From Nocardioides ochotonae (GTDB taxonomy: Bacteria > Actinomycetota > Actinomycetes > Propionibacteriales > Nocardioidaceae), in NCBI RefSeq assembly GCF_011420305.2, contig NZ_CP061769.1:4200923-4264922 (forward strand): a DNA stretch of 64,000 bases, given 5' to 3'. Shown in pieces: positions 18,959-26,878 of the stretch. The number at the start of each line of letters is the position of its first letter. The stretch's first letter is position 1. Made by a program: the position numbers and the translations under genes. Under the pieces are notes generated by a model that was not told where the DNA came from, did not search any database, and saw only the letters and a list, made by a program, of their open reading frames with translations.

Positions 18959-20176
18959 CTAGACCCCCATCCGGTCCACCACGTGCTCGGCGATGGCGAG
19001 GCTGGAGGTGGCGGCGGGCGAGGGCGCGTTGCGCACGGTGGTGACCGCGTCGTCGCCGAGCACCCGGAAGTCGTCGAGCAGGCTGCCGTCGCGCTCCACC
19101 GCCTGCGCGCGCACCCCGGCACCGGCCCGGACGACGTCGTCGGCGCCGATCTGCGGCACGTAGCGACTCGCCACCTGCATGTACGCGCGCACCGACAGGC
19201 TGCCGCGCAGCTCGCGGGCGCCGGTGCGCCAGTGGGTCGCCGCCAGCCGCCAGAACCCCGGCCAGGCCGCGAGCTCGCGCAGGTCCTCGAGGCGGGCGTC
19301 GCGTCGCCGGTACCCCTCGCGGGCCAGGGCGAGGACGGCGTTCGGGCCGACCTCGAGGCCGCCGCCGACGCGGCGGGTGAAGTGCACGCCGAGGAACGGG
19401 TAGCGCGGGTCCGGGACCGGGTAGACCATCCCGCGCACCAGGTCGGCCTTGGCCGGGCGCACGCTCATGTACTCGCCTCGGAACGGCACGATCCGGGGCC
19501 CGGCGCTGCCGTCGGCCCACTGCGAGACCCGGTCGGCGTACAGCCCGGCGCACACCACCAGCCGGTCCACGCGCAGCGGCTCGCCGGCGGTCGCGACCTC
19601 GACGCCGCTCGCCGTACGCCGGATCCCGGTGACCTCGGTGCCGGTGCGCACCTCCCCGCCCGCGGCGCGGACGTCGTCGGCGTACGCCTGCGCGATCGCG
19701 ACGTAGTCGGTGATCGCGGTCTGCGGAGAGTGCAGCGCGACCAGCCCGGCGGCATGCGGCTCGATCTCGGTGATCGCGGCGCCCTCGACGCGACGCAGGC
19801 CGGGGACCCCGTTCTCGGTCGCGGTCCGCTCGAGGGCGTCGAAGCGCCCGAGCTCGTCGCGCGCGACGGCGACCACGAGCTTGCCGCACTCCTCGTAGGG
19901 GATCGCGCGCTCCGCGCAGTACTCGCGCAGCAGGCTTCGACCACGGGTGCACAGCTCGGCCTTGAGGCTGCCGGGGCGGTAGTAGATGCCGGCGTGGACG
20001 ACACCGGAGTTGTGCCCGGTCTGGTGCTGCGCGAGGCGGTCCTCCTTCTCCAGCACCACGACCCGGACGCCCGGCCGCCGCCGGGTGAGCTCGCGCGCGA
20101 CGGCCAGCCCGACGATCCCGCCGCCCACGACGCCGATGGTCTGCCCGCTGCTCTGGCCGGGGATCTGGTCAGTCAT
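18959..20176 (-). CDS. lhgO: L-2-hydroxyglutarate oxidase (FAD-dependent)
   Basis: FAD-dependent oxidoreductase of the DAO superfamily, 405 aa, closest in pattern to L-2-hydroxyglutarate oxidase/dehydrogenase (LhgO/YgaF), which oxidises L-2-hydroxyglutarate to 2-oxoglutarate. The FAD-binding GVVGGGIVGLAVARELTRRRP lies near the N-terminus, followed by the family signature HQTGHNSGVVHAGIYYRPGSLKA. PFRGEYMSVRP and GVHFTRRVGGGLEVGPNAVLAL are further family blocks. Start ATG 20176 is preferred over an upstream in-frame ATG because it places the dinucleotide fold at the normal distance. Palindrome R3 follows its stop. Confidence 0.87.
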   Translation of the reverse strand: MTDQIPGQSSGQTIGVVGGGIVGLAVARELTRRRPGVRVVVLEKEDRLAQHQTGHNSGVVHAGIYYRPGSLKAELCTRGRSLLREYCAERAIPYEECGKLVVAVARDELGRFDALERTATENGVPGLRRVEGAAITEIEPHAAGLVALHSPQTAITDYVAIAQAYADDVRAAGGEVRTGTEVTGIRRTASGVEVATAGEPLRVDRLVVCAGLYADRVSQWADGSAGPRIVPFRGEYMSVRPAKADLVRGMVYPVPDPRYPFLGVHFTRRVGGGLEVGPNAVLALAREGYRRRDARLEDLRELAAWPGFWRLAATHWRTGARELRGSLSVRAYMQVASRYVPQIGADDVVRAGAGVRAQAVERDGSLLDDFRVLGDDAVTTVRNAPSPAATSSLAIAEHVVDRMGV

Positions 20177-20254
20177 GGCGCGATCCTCGCGCACGGCGGC
20201 GGCCGGACGCCGCAGCGGCGGGTCAGGTCTGGTCAGGTCGATCAGCGCGCCCGG

Positions 20255-20812
20255 TCAGCGCACCACCTCGTAGACGCCGAGGCGGATGCCGTTGGAGTAC
20301 GTCGCGTGCTCGATGAGGTCGAGGCGGCCGTGGTGGTCGGCGTCGTCGGCGAAGAGCCGCTTCCCGGCGCCGAGCACGACGGGGAAGGTCAGCAGGTGGT
20401 AGCGGTCCACGAGCCCGGCGGCGGCGAGGCCCTGGGCCAGGGTGGCGCTGCCGTGCAGGAGGATCGGGCCGCCGTCGCCCTCCTTGAGCGCCGCGACCTC
20501 CTCGAGCGACCCGAGCACCGTCGCCGGCCCCCACGGCAGGTCGCGCAGGGTGGAGGACACGACGTACTTGGGCATCGCGTTGTACTCCGCGAACTCCGCC
20601 ATCGTCGGCCACACCGGCGCGAACTCCTCATAGCTCACCCGGCCGAGCAGCAGCGCGGAGGCCTCCTGCTCCTCGCGGCCCTTGATCTCGTAGGCCTCCT
20701 CCTGGAAGGGCACGTCGGCGAAGGTCCACCCGGCGCGGGGATGATCGCCGCCGCCGGGAGAGTCGACGACGCCGTCGAGGCTGATGAACTCCGTGACGAT
20801 GAGCGGGCGCAT
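20255..20812 (-). CDS. dihydrofolate reductase family protein (RibD C-terminal-like)
   Basis: A 185-aa protein of the DHFR/RibD C-terminal reductase superfamily. It opens with LIVTEFISLDGVVDSPGG, the usual strand-loop start, and contains LLLGRVSYEEFAPVWP, KYVVSSTLRDLPW, and GGPILLHGSATLAQGLAAAGLVDRYHLLTFPVVLGAGKRLF, the NADPH-binding block. Homologues are common in Actinobacteria as unlinked copies and most have no assigned substrate. It is not a true folate DHFR by context. It lies 78 bp beyond the start of lhgO on the same strand. Confidence 0.87.
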   Translation of the reverse strand: MRPLIVTEFISLDGVVDSPGGGDHPRAGWTFADVPFQEEAYEIKGREEQEASALLLGRVSYEEFAPVWPTMAEFAEYNAMPKYVVSSTLRDLPWGPATVLGSLEEVAALKEGDGGPILLHGSATLAQGLAAAGLVDRYHLLTFPVVLGAGKRLFADDADHHGRLDLIEHATYSNGIRLGVYEVVR

Positions 20813-20867
20813 GTCTCATGCTGGCACGCATCGCGGCCGCACGGACCCCCGATCTTGTCGATCTCCC

Positions 20868-21263
20868 CTAGCTCCCCTTGCTAGGGGGCGGCTCGCGGTA
20901 GCCACCCTCGCGCAGCCCGGCCTCGATCTCGAAGCGGTTGCGCGCCCCCGGTCGCCGCACCTCCTCCAGCAGGTAGCGGACCGCGAAGCCGAGCCCGTGT
21001 CGTGCCCACTGATCGGCGTGCACCGCCTCGTGGCGCAGCACCGCGCGACCCGGGCGGGGATGGCCGGTGAGGTAGGCACCGCCGTACGTCGTGCCGCCGC
21101 GGGCGTACCCGCCCCGCATCCCCGCGCACACGAACAGCCCGGCCTCCTCGTCGTACGCCGCGCGCCCGCCCCAGCACCGCGCCCAGGCGAGCGCGACCGC
21201 GGTCACCACCGCGGACTGCCACGAACCCCGCGTGACCCGCCGCCACCTCCCCACGCCTGCCAT
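20868..21263 (-). CDS. small HExxH-containing protein of unknown function
   Basis: A 131-aa protein with a hydrophobic N-terminal segment (about 17-32) and the run AVLRHEAVHADQWARHG, where HEAVH (78-82) fits a zincin HExxH site. E114 in RFEIEAGLREGGY is a candidate third ligand. The block GMRGGYARGGTTYGGAYLTG precedes it. I have seen similar short actinobacterial proteins, but no function is established and some carry misleading annotations. It may be a membrane-anchored metalloprotease or a non-catalytic relative. It is divergent from the gene at 21441 with a long palindrome between them. Confidence 0.65.
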   Translation of the reverse strand: MAGVGRWRRVTRGSWQSAVVTAVALAWARCWGGRAAYDEEAGLFVCAGMRGGYARGGTTYGGAYLTGHPRPGRAVLRHEAVHADQWARHGLGFAVRYLLEEVRRPGARNRFEIEAGLREGGYREPPPSKGS

Positions 21264-21302
21264 GACGCCATCGTGCCGCGGCGAGCCGACACCTCAGCCG
21301 GA

Positions 21303-21360
21303 TAGTCCGCCACACAGGGGTCGTGAACGCCCCGATCCACGACCCCTGTGTGGCGGACTA
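21303..21360. repeat. 58-bp palindrome with 23-bp perfect arms, second type
   Basis: Arms 21303-21325 and 21338-21360 start TAGTCCGCCACACAGGGG and are exact reverse complements; the loop is 12 bases. It shares arm length but not sequence with the 70-bp family. It lies between divergent genes, 40 bases from one start and 80 from the other, so it is in promoter or leader territory rather than at gene ends. Confidence 0.85.
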
Positions 21361-21440
21361 CCGCGAGATCGGCGGGTCCGGCGATGAGTCCGAGGGGCGA
21401 CCGGGGTCTGAGGAAGGATGACCACCCCCGAGGAGCAGCC

Positions 21441-22088
21441 GTGACCCAGCAGGTGCGAGTGCACAACTTCTGCGTGTCGAGCGACGGGTACGCCGCCGGC
21501 GAGGGCCAGAGCCTGGAGCGACCGTTCGGCCACGCCGACCCGGCGCAGCTGGTGGCGTGGGCCGGCGCGACCGCGAGCTGGCCGAACCGCGCCGACCCCG
21601 GCGGCAGCCGCGGGCTGGACGACTACCTGGTGCGCGACTTCCACCGCAACATCGGCGCCGAGATCATGGGCCGCAACAAGTTCGGCCCGCAGCGGGGGCC
21701 CTGGACCGACCTGTCGTGGCAGGGCTGGTGGGGCGAGGAGCCGCCGTTCCACACCCCGGTCTTCGTGATGACCCACCACGAACGGCCGTCGTTCAGCCTC
21801 TCCGACACGACCTTCCACTTCGTGGGCGGGACGCCGGCCGACGTGCTGGACCAGGCGTTCGCCGCGGCCGACGGGAAGGACGTGCGCCTCGGCGGCGGCG
21901 CCGACACGGTCCGGCAGTTCCTGGACGCCGACCTCGTCGACACCCTGCACGTCGCCGTCTCCCCGGTGGAGCTCGGCGGCGGGTCGCGGCTGTGGGAGAC
22001 CCCCGAGGAGCTGCTCGACCGCTTCCACCGCGACGTCGTTCCCAGCCCCGACGGGGGTGTGGTGCACCACCTGTTCTGGCGAGGCTGA
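21441..22088 (+). CDS. dihydrofolate reductase family protein
   Basis: A 215-aa member of the DHFR/RibD C-terminal superfamily, distinct from the copy at 20255. It starts VRVHNFCVSSDGYAAGEGQSLERPFG and has GAEIMGRNKFGP, TPVFVMTHHERPSFSL, TTFHFVGGTPADVLDQAFAAADGKDVRLGGGADTVRQFLDADLVDTLHVAVSPVELGGGSRLW, the NADPH-binding and C-terminal blocks. Start GTG 21441 is set by AGGAG at 21431-21435, five bases upstream. Palindrome R4 follows the stop within 7 bases. A reductase activity is expected, but the substrate is unknown. Confidence 0.87.
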   Translation: MTQQVRVHNFCVSSDGYAAGEGQSLERPFGHADPAQLVAWAGATASWPNRADPGGSRGLDDYLVRDFHRNIGAEIMGRNKFGPQRGPWTDLSWQGWWGEEPPFHTPVFVMTHHERPSFSLSDTTFHFVGGTPADVLDQAFAAADGKDVRLGGGADTVRQFLDADLVDTLHVAVSPVELGGGSRLWETPEELLDRFHRDVVPSPDGGVVHHLFWRG

Positions 22089-22094
22089 GCGCGC

Positions 22095-22164
22095 TGTAAC
22101 GCGGGGTTATCGTCGCTGAACGCGTCGCATACGGCGTGTGCAGCGTCAATAACCCCGCGTTACA
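22095..22164. repeat. 70-bp palindromic repeat, copy R4
   Basis: Arms 22095-22117 and 22142-22164 pair over 21 of 23 positions; the left arm reads GGTTATCGTCGCT and the right AGCGTCAATAACC, so the mismatches fall at the same two arm positions as in R2. It lies between convergent genes: 7 bases after the DHFR-like stop and 33 bases from the M14 peptidase stop. Confidence 0.9.
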
Positions 22165-22196
22165 AGGGGCCGCGGGTCAGCGCACCCCGCCCCGCC

Positions 22197-23606
22197 TCAG
22201 CAGGCCTCCACCGGGGTCGCCTCGGTGATCCGGTACTCCGAGCGGGCGTCGAGGAGCAGCGGGATCAGCGGCTGGTCCTCCTGGGCCATCGTCACGTAGG
22301 CGCCCTGGGCGTTGGTGCGCCAGGTGATGCCGTGCAGGCGCAGGGTCGGCGCGACGCTCCGGCGCTGCTCGGCGGTGAGCTGGTAGCCGCACATCGGCTC
22401 CGGCTCGACCTCGGAGGCCTCGGTCGGCAGGCGGTTGTCCTGGCCGGCGAAGTAGACGACGCCGCTGCGGGTGGCGCCCTCCTCGGTGACCCGCTGGGCC
22501 GCCGCGGCGGTCTCCCGGATCAGGGTGTCGCGGTTCTCCAGGGTGAAGTGCGCGCTCCCGACGGCGCTGAGGTAGTTGACCTCGACGCGACGCCGGTTCC
22601 GCAGTGCCTCGTCGGCCTCTTCCTCCGGTGTCAGCGCGTCGCCGGCGGTCTCGCTCAGCATCCCGACGACGTGCTGCAGCCCGGCGTAATTGCGCAGGAT
22701 CCGCCCCTGCTCGTCACCGGCGACCTGGCGGAACGGCTCGCCGTCCTTGACGTAGATGCCGTACTCCCCGGCGGTGTAGCCGGACGCCTCCACCTGGCCG
22801 CCCGCGTAGTCCTCGCTCATCTGCTGGGCGAGGTCGTGGATGGTGCGGTCGGTCTGTCGGTTGCGCGGCCACAGCTGGAGCAGGTCGGTGCGGTAGTAGG
22901 GGTTCGAGCCGTACTCGTGCAGGTCGTTGAGGACGTCCGGCTTCCAGTCGCGGATCACCTTCACCACCGCGCGCGCCTCCGGCGACTGCAGCGCCATGTA
23001 GTCGCGGTTGACGTCCAGGCCCTGCGCGTTCTGGCGGGTGTTGGCGGCCCAGCCGTCGGGGTTGAGGTTGATGAACAGCACGGTGGTGTCGCGCAGCAGC
23101 CGGCGCCACGCGGGGTCGGTGGTCGTCGACATGTCGCGGGCCAGCCGCATGCACGCCTCGCGCCCGGAGTTCTCGTCGCCATGGACCGAGCAGGTGTACA
23201 GCAGCACCGACTCGTCGGCCGCCTGCGACCTCGGCGCGGGCGCCGGGTCACCGACCGCCACCAGCTGGAGCGGCCGACCCTCGACGCTGCGCCCGACCCG
23301 GGTCACCCGCACCCGGTCGCTGCTGCGGTCGAGCTGGCGCCAGAACCGCTGGGACTCGGCGACGGTCGTCCACCGCGCGCCGTTCGAGACCTCGAACGGC
23401 GTACGCAGGGTGGCCGGGGCCGCCTGCAGGGTCTCCGGCATGTCCGAGCCGCCGCCCGGGTTGGCCTGGCCGGGCGCCGGGCTGGCGCCCCAGAGTCCGG
23501 CGGCAGCTGCGGCGGAGGCGGTGAGCGCCGCGACGGCGGCGCCGAGGCGACGGCCCGCGCGCCGGGATCGCGGTCGTGGGGACGAGGACGTGAGTTGGGG
23601 GGACAT
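22197..23606 (-). CDS. secreted M14 zinc carboxypeptidase
   Basis: A 469-aa secreted metallocarboxypeptidase of family M14. Residues 1-48 form a long signal peptide: an arginine-rich stretch (11-20) then an alanine-rich hydrophobic core. Zinc ligands are H142 and E145 in SVHGDENSGRE and H230 in NDLHEYGS. The substrate-binding arginine/asparagine block reads NPDGWAANTRQNAQGLDVNRDY (from about 182), and SETAG near residue 320 may supply the catalytic glutamate. AGGAG lies just upstream of the ATG at 23606. Expected to remove C-terminal residues from peptides or peptidoglycan-derived peptides outside the cell; specificity is not readable. Confidence 0.9.
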   Translation of the reverse strand: MSPQLTSSSPRPRSRRAGRRLGAAVAALTASAAAAAGLWGASPAPGQANPGGGSDMPETLQAAPATLRTPFEVSNGARWTTVAESQRFWRQLDRSSDRVRVTRVGRSVEGRPLQLVAVGDPAPAPRSQAADESVLLYTCSVHGDENSGREACMRLARDMSTTTDPAWRRLLRDTTVLFINLNPDGWAANTRQNAQGLDVNRDYMALQSPEARAVVKVIRDWKPDVLNDLHEYGSNPYYRTDLLQLWPRNRQTDRTIHDLAQQMSEDYAGGQVEASGYTAGEYGIYVKDGEPFRQVAGDEQGRILRNYAGLQHVVGMLSETAGDALTPEEEADEALRNRRRVEVNYLSAVGSAHFTLENRDTLIRETAAAAQRVTEEGATRSGVVYFAGQDNRLPTEASEVEPEPMCGYQLTAEQRRSVAPTLRLHGITWRTNAQGAYVTMAQEDQPLIPLLLDARSEYRITEATPVEAC

Positions 23607-23775
23607 GGCGCTCCTCGAGAACGCGCCGCGCCCGGTCCATGCTGTCTGCCCGAGTGCAGCGAATGGATGGTTGGCCCCTCACCATCCTCGCCGCGGGCAG
23701 CGCTGGCAACAGTCCGCACGGGTGAGCGGATGGTGCATGCTCATCCCCTCGACCCGCGACGACCGGAGGGACCAC

Positions 23776-24393
23776 GTGCCGAGCGACCGCAGCTGGTTCC
23801 AGCTCGATCCCGCGAACCCGACCCGGACCGGCCCGCCCGCGCCACCTCCGATCCCCGGCGACGTCGCCGTCGTCGCGGAGCTCACCGTGCACGCCGGACC
23901 GCACGGTCCGCGCCGCCTGCACGTGTGCCGCCGCGGCGCCGACCTCGTCGTCCGCCACCTCGACGGCCGGCTGCTGTGGCTGGAGACCGCCGAGCAGAGC
24001 GCCGTCCGCGACCCCGCGGACCCGGATCGGTGGGTGCTCAAGCGCCACGACCCCGATCTCCCGCCGCGGCTGCTGCCGCGCGACCACGGCATCGAGGGCG
24101 TCGCGATCGCCGACGTCGAGAGCTTCGACGACTCCTTCGAGGCCGAGGAGTGGGAGGCCCCCGAGGCCACGAGCAGCAGCCGGACCGTGGCCGGGGTGCC
24201 TCGGCGTACGACGCTCCTGCGCTGCACCCTCGAGTGGTACGGCGAGTGCGAGCTGCACGTCGATGACCGCACCGGGCTGGTCCTCGGGGCGCGGGCCGAC
24301 CGCTCGCTGCACCTGGAGGTCACCGCGCTGCGCGAGGTGGAAGCAGGTGCAGCGGCCGGCTGGTTCGCGCCGGTCGACCGCCCGATGGCCTGA
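23776..24393 (+). CDS. hypothetical protein, 205 aa
   Basis: No family recognised. The GTG at 23776 is placed 5 bases after GGAGGG, and the frame shows strong GC3 bias typical of real genes here. The protein starts MPSDRSWFQLDPANP and has an acidic centre (ESFDDSFEAEEWEAPEA, about residues 115-131) and a C-terminal beta-rich stretch, TTLLRCTLEWYGECELHVDDRTGLVLGARAD. No signal peptide or membrane segment is seen, so it is probably cytoplasmic. It is divergent from the M14 peptidase and 68 bp upstream of the DUF2382 gene on the same strand. Confidence 0.65.
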   Translation: MPSDRSWFQLDPANPTRTGPPAPPPIPGDVAVVAELTVHAGPHGPRRLHVCRRGADLVVRHLDGRLLWLETAEQSAVRDPADPDRWVLKRHDPDLPPRLLPRDHGIEGVAIADVESFDDSFEAEEWEAPEATSSSRTVAGVPRRTTLLRCTLEWYGECELHVDDRTGLVLGARADRSLHLEVTALREVEAGAAAGWFAPVDRPMA

Positions 24394-24461
24394 GCCGCCC
24401 GGCACCTGCGTGCCCTGGTCGTGGACGGGTACCCGCTCACGACGACCGAAGGGCGGTGACC

Positions 24462-24911
24462 ATGAACGACACCGACAGCGGCGCGCCCACACCGGGCGAG
24501 GAGCCGGGCGAGGAACCGGGCGCGGAGACCATCCGCCACGAGGAGCGGGCAGAGGTCGGCACCGAGACGCACGAGGCGGGCCGGATCCGGGTCCGCAAGC
24601 ACGTCGAGGACGTACCGGTCGCACAGACGGTCGCGCGCGAGGTCGAGCACGCGGACGCCTCCGAGCGGGTCCCCGCCGGCGAGGGCGACAGCGGCGAGGT
24701 CGAGACCCTGACCGACGGGTCGATCTCGATCCCGCTCTTCGAGGAGGTCCTCGTGGTCACCAAGAAGCGGGTGGTCCGCGAGCGGATCATCGTGCGCAAG
24801 CAGACCGTCGTCGAGGAGCAGACCGTCGAGGCCGAGGTCCGCCGCGAGCACGTGACGATCGAGGCCGACGACGGGGTCGAGGTCGAGCGCCGCGACGGCG
24901 GTCCGTCCTAG
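24462..24911 (+). CDS. DUF2382 (YsnF/AvaK-type) stress-associated protein
   Basis: A 149-aa protein built around DUF2382. The C-terminal copy is IPLFEEVLVVTKKRVVRERIIVRKQTVVEEQTVEAEVRREHVTIE (from about residue 89), and a shorter related stretch, IRHEERAEVGTETHEAGRIRVRKHVEDVPV, covers about 25-55. It is highly charged, with no signal peptide. DUF2382 proteins are linked to general stress in Bacillus and Nostoc; a molecular role is not established. A GTG two codons upstream (24456) is an alternative start. It is convergent with the PRC-barrel/DUF2382 gene and shares a hairpin terminator with it. Confidence 0.82.
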   Translation: MNDTDSGAPTPGEEPGEEPGAETIRHEERAEVGTETHEAGRIRVRKHVEDVPVAQTVAREVEHADASERVPAGEGDSGEVETLTDGSISIPLFEEVLVVTKKRVVRERIIVRKQTVVEEQTVEAEVRREHVTIEADDGVEVERRDGGPS

Positions 24912-24919
24912 GACGAGCA

Positions 24920-24952
24920 ACGACCGCGTGCGCCCCGAGGCGCAGCGGTCGT
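24920..24952. terminator. shared hairpin terminator of the two DUF2382 genes
   Basis: ACGACCGC pairs with GCGGTCGT, and inside it TGCGCC pairs with GGCGCA around CCGA, giving a nearly continuous stem. It lies in the 60-bp gap between convergent genes and so can serve both. Confidence 0.7.
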
Positions 24953-24971
24953 GTCGTGGTCCGAGGTGAGG

Positions 24972-25799
24972 TCAGCTGCGCTTGCGCCGGTCCTCGACGT
25001 CGCCCTCGACCTCGATATGCTCCTTGCGGACCTCCTCGCTGACGGTCTCCTCCTCGACGCTCGTCTCCTTGCCGAGGCGCACCCGCTCGACCGGCTCGGT
25101 GGTCTTGCCGACCACGGGCCGCTCCTCGTTGAGGACCACCTCGTGCTCCTCCTCGGAGATCGCCGGGCCGTCGAGGGCCTCGTCGAGGTTGTCGCCGGTG
25201 ACCGGCTCGGACTCGACGACCGCCCGTTCCTTGGTGACGGGGACGGTGTGGGTCTCGGTCTCCGTCGTGACGTACTTGCGCAGCCGGGCGCGGCCCGCCT
25301 CCTGGGAGGTCTTGCCGATGTCGAGACGCTCCTCCGAACGGGTCATCGCGTCGTCGGTGGTCGGTCCGGAGGTGTCGTGCCCCACCGTCCCGGTGCCCGT
25401 GGTGCCGGTGCCGCTGCCGGTCAGGCCGGGGTCGACGTACCCGGTCCCGGCCGGCGGCGCCGGGTCGCCGGCGAGGTATCCGGACCCGAGGCCGTAGTGG
25501 GCGTAGAGGCGCTCCTCCTCGCCCTCGGGAAGGTGCCCCCCGCCCTCGAGGTCGACCTGCGGGGCACCCGTGATCAGGTCCTTCTCGTACGGAAGACGCA
25601 GGTCTGCGCCGTCCAGCTCGGCATCGGAGACCGGGACGAACGACTCCTTGGTGCCGAACAGCCCGGTGTTGACGGTGACGAACTCGGGGCGCCCGGTGGC
25701 GTCGTCCAGGAAGAGCTGGCCCACCTTGCCGATCTTGGCTCCGCTGGCGCCGTAGGCGGTGGCGCCGACGACGTGGGATGCCTGGGACTCGTTGATCAT
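24972..25799 (-). CDS. PRC-barrel and DUF2382 domain stress protein
   Basis: A 275-aa protein with an N-terminal PRC-barrel (about 8-85: ATAYGASGAKIGKVGQLFLDD, RPEFVTVNTGLFGTKESFVPV), a glycine/threonine-rich linker (about 105-150) and a C-terminal DUF2382 domain (about 155-265) with repeated blocks such as EERLDIGKTSQEAGRARLRKYV and EERPVVGKTTEPVERVRLGKE. PRC-barrels bind proteins or RNA and occur in stress proteins of dry-tolerant Actinobacteria. GGGAG precedes the ATG at 25799; the ATG 23 codons upstream lacks a ribosome site. It is paralogous in its C-terminal domain to the convergent neighbour. Confidence 0.85.
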   Translation of the reverse strand: MINESQASHVVGATAYGASGAKIGKVGQLFLDDATGRPEFVTVNTGLFGTKESFVPVSDAELDGADLRLPYEKDLITGAPQVDLEGGGHLPEGEEERLYAHYGLGSGYLAGDPAPPAGTGYVDPGLTGSGTGTTGTGTVGHDTSGPTTDDAMTRSEERLDIGKTSQEAGRARLRKYVTTETETHTVPVTKERAVVESEPVTGDNLDEALDGPAISEEEHEVVLNEERPVVGKTTEPVERVRLGKETSVEEETVSEEVRKEHIEVEGDVEDRRKRS

Positions 25800-25922
25800 G
25801 CTGTCGCTCCCTTCGGGGATAGTGCGTGACTCGTGCCGGTAGCCGCGCCCCGATGTGGCATGCACCACACCCAGGGGTGAGATTCTCGGCCCCGCTGGGA
25901 GTGCCGGTGCCGCCGCGGGCGG

Positions 25923-26123
25923 CTACCAGGCCAGCGGGCCGGCCTCGTCGTGCAGCGTCCCCGAGGGCGTGTCCGCGCCGGCCGTCACCAGGCGTACGAC
26001 GACCCGGGCGCTCTCCTCGACCGGGCGGCCGCCGCCCATCGCCGCGGTCATGTCGGCGTCGGTGTAGCCGGGCTCGACCGCGGTGAAGGTGATGGCCGGG
26101 TCGGCCTTGGCGTGCTCGTAGCA
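25923..26123 (-). pseudogene. C-terminal remnant of an SDR oxidoreductase
   Basis: The minus strand reads about 64 codons ending in TAG (25925-25923) that match the C-terminus of a short-chain dehydrogenase: FTAVEPGYTDADMTAAMGG, then RPVEESARVVVRLVTAG, then GTLHDEAGPLAW. The PGYT/D and GPLAW blocks are typical of the NmrA-like/carbonyl reductase SDR group. The catalytic YxxxK and the Rossmann motif are absent: homology stops near 26120, where the sequence passes straight into the 5' side of the YciI-like gene. This is a truncated relic, probably left by a deletion or insertion event. Confidence 0.72.
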
Positions 26124-26166
26124 TGAGTGACGGCCGACACAGGTCCGTCCGAGGAAGGGAGCAGCG

Positions 26167-26541
26167 ATGCCTCAGTACCTCATCTACTTCAACCAGCAGT
26201 GGGTCGGTGACCACGACGAGGCATGGTTCAAGAGTCGTGTCGAGCCGTCCCGGGCGGTCGTTCGCGACATGCAGGACCAAGGTGTCCTCGTGTACGCCGG
26301 CGGCCTGGTCGAGGCGCTCGAGGAGGCAGCGAGCGCTGACGCCACGAGCGGCGAGGCGGTGGTCACCGACGGTCCGTTCGGGCTGACCGAGGAATGGCTC
26401 GGCGGTCTGACCATCGTGGACGTGCCCGACGACAAGTCCGCTCGCATGTGGGCGGGGAGGGTGGCCGAGGGGTGCGGCTGGCCGCAGGAGGTGCGCCGCT
26501 TCAAGGCCGGCTCGCGGCAGGCGTTCGCGCCCGAGCGGTGA
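26167..26541 (+). CDS. YciI/DGPF family protein
   Basis: A 124-aa protein of the YciI-related (DGPF domain) ferredoxin-like-fold family. The signature TDGPF lies at about residues 71-75 in EAVVTDGPFGLTEEWLGGLTIVDV, after the N-terminal strand PQYLIYFNQQWVGD. The family includes enzymes acting on small chlorinated or lactone substrates and proteins fused to ECF sigma factors, but most members have no known function. GAGGAAGGGAG upstream of the ATG is a strong ribosome site. Its GC3 is lower than that of neighbours, and the SDR remnant abuts its 5' side, suggesting it arrived by local rearrangement. Confidence 0.82.
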   Translation: MPQYLIYFNQQWVGDHDEAWFKSRVEPSRAVVRDMQDQGVLVYAGGLVEALEEAASADATSGEAVVTDGPFGLTEEWLGGLTIVDVPDDKSARMWAGRVAEGCGWPQEVRRFKAGSRQAFAPER

Positions 26542-26599
26542 AGCACTGGGCCGGCGCCTCCGCGGCCCGCGCCTGACCCAGTTGCCGAGTCGGCCGAGG

Positions 26600-26812
26600 T
26601 CAGGGCCGCGCGCGTCCCCGCTGCAGCCGGTAGGTCAGGACCGCGGCGAACAGCCCCACCAGGACGGCGAGCACCCCCACGCCCCACCAGCCGGACGTGA
26701 AGGCGACGATGAAACCCGCCCCGGCGAGCCCGAGCGCCACCCCCAGGCCGAAGAAGGTGGCGAGCATGCCCGTCACCACGCTGCCGGCATTGATCCTCGA
26801 GCGTCCACCCAT
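26600..26812 (-). CDS. small two-helix membrane protein, 70 aa
   Basis: No named family. The protein starts MGGRSRINAGSVVTGML and has two hydrophobic helices (about 11-35 and 38-58) joined by a short loop with SGWWG, ending in a basic tail YRLQRGRARP. That is a typical small integral membrane protein of Actinobacteria. It is convergent with the YciI gene and divergent from the TlpA-like gene at 26879. The start at 26812 is favoured because the longer frame would add a non-hydrophobic leader overlapping the neighbour's promoter. Confidence 0.6.
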   Translation of the reverse strand: MGGRSRINAGSVVTGMLATFFGLGVALGLAGAGFIVAFTSGWWGVGVLAVLVGLFAAVLTYRLQRGRARP

Positions 26813-26878
26813 CGCCGCAGCGTAGCGAGGGCCCGAGAGGGCACGGGGCGACTGAGCAGCCTGGCCTAGTGTGCTGCC

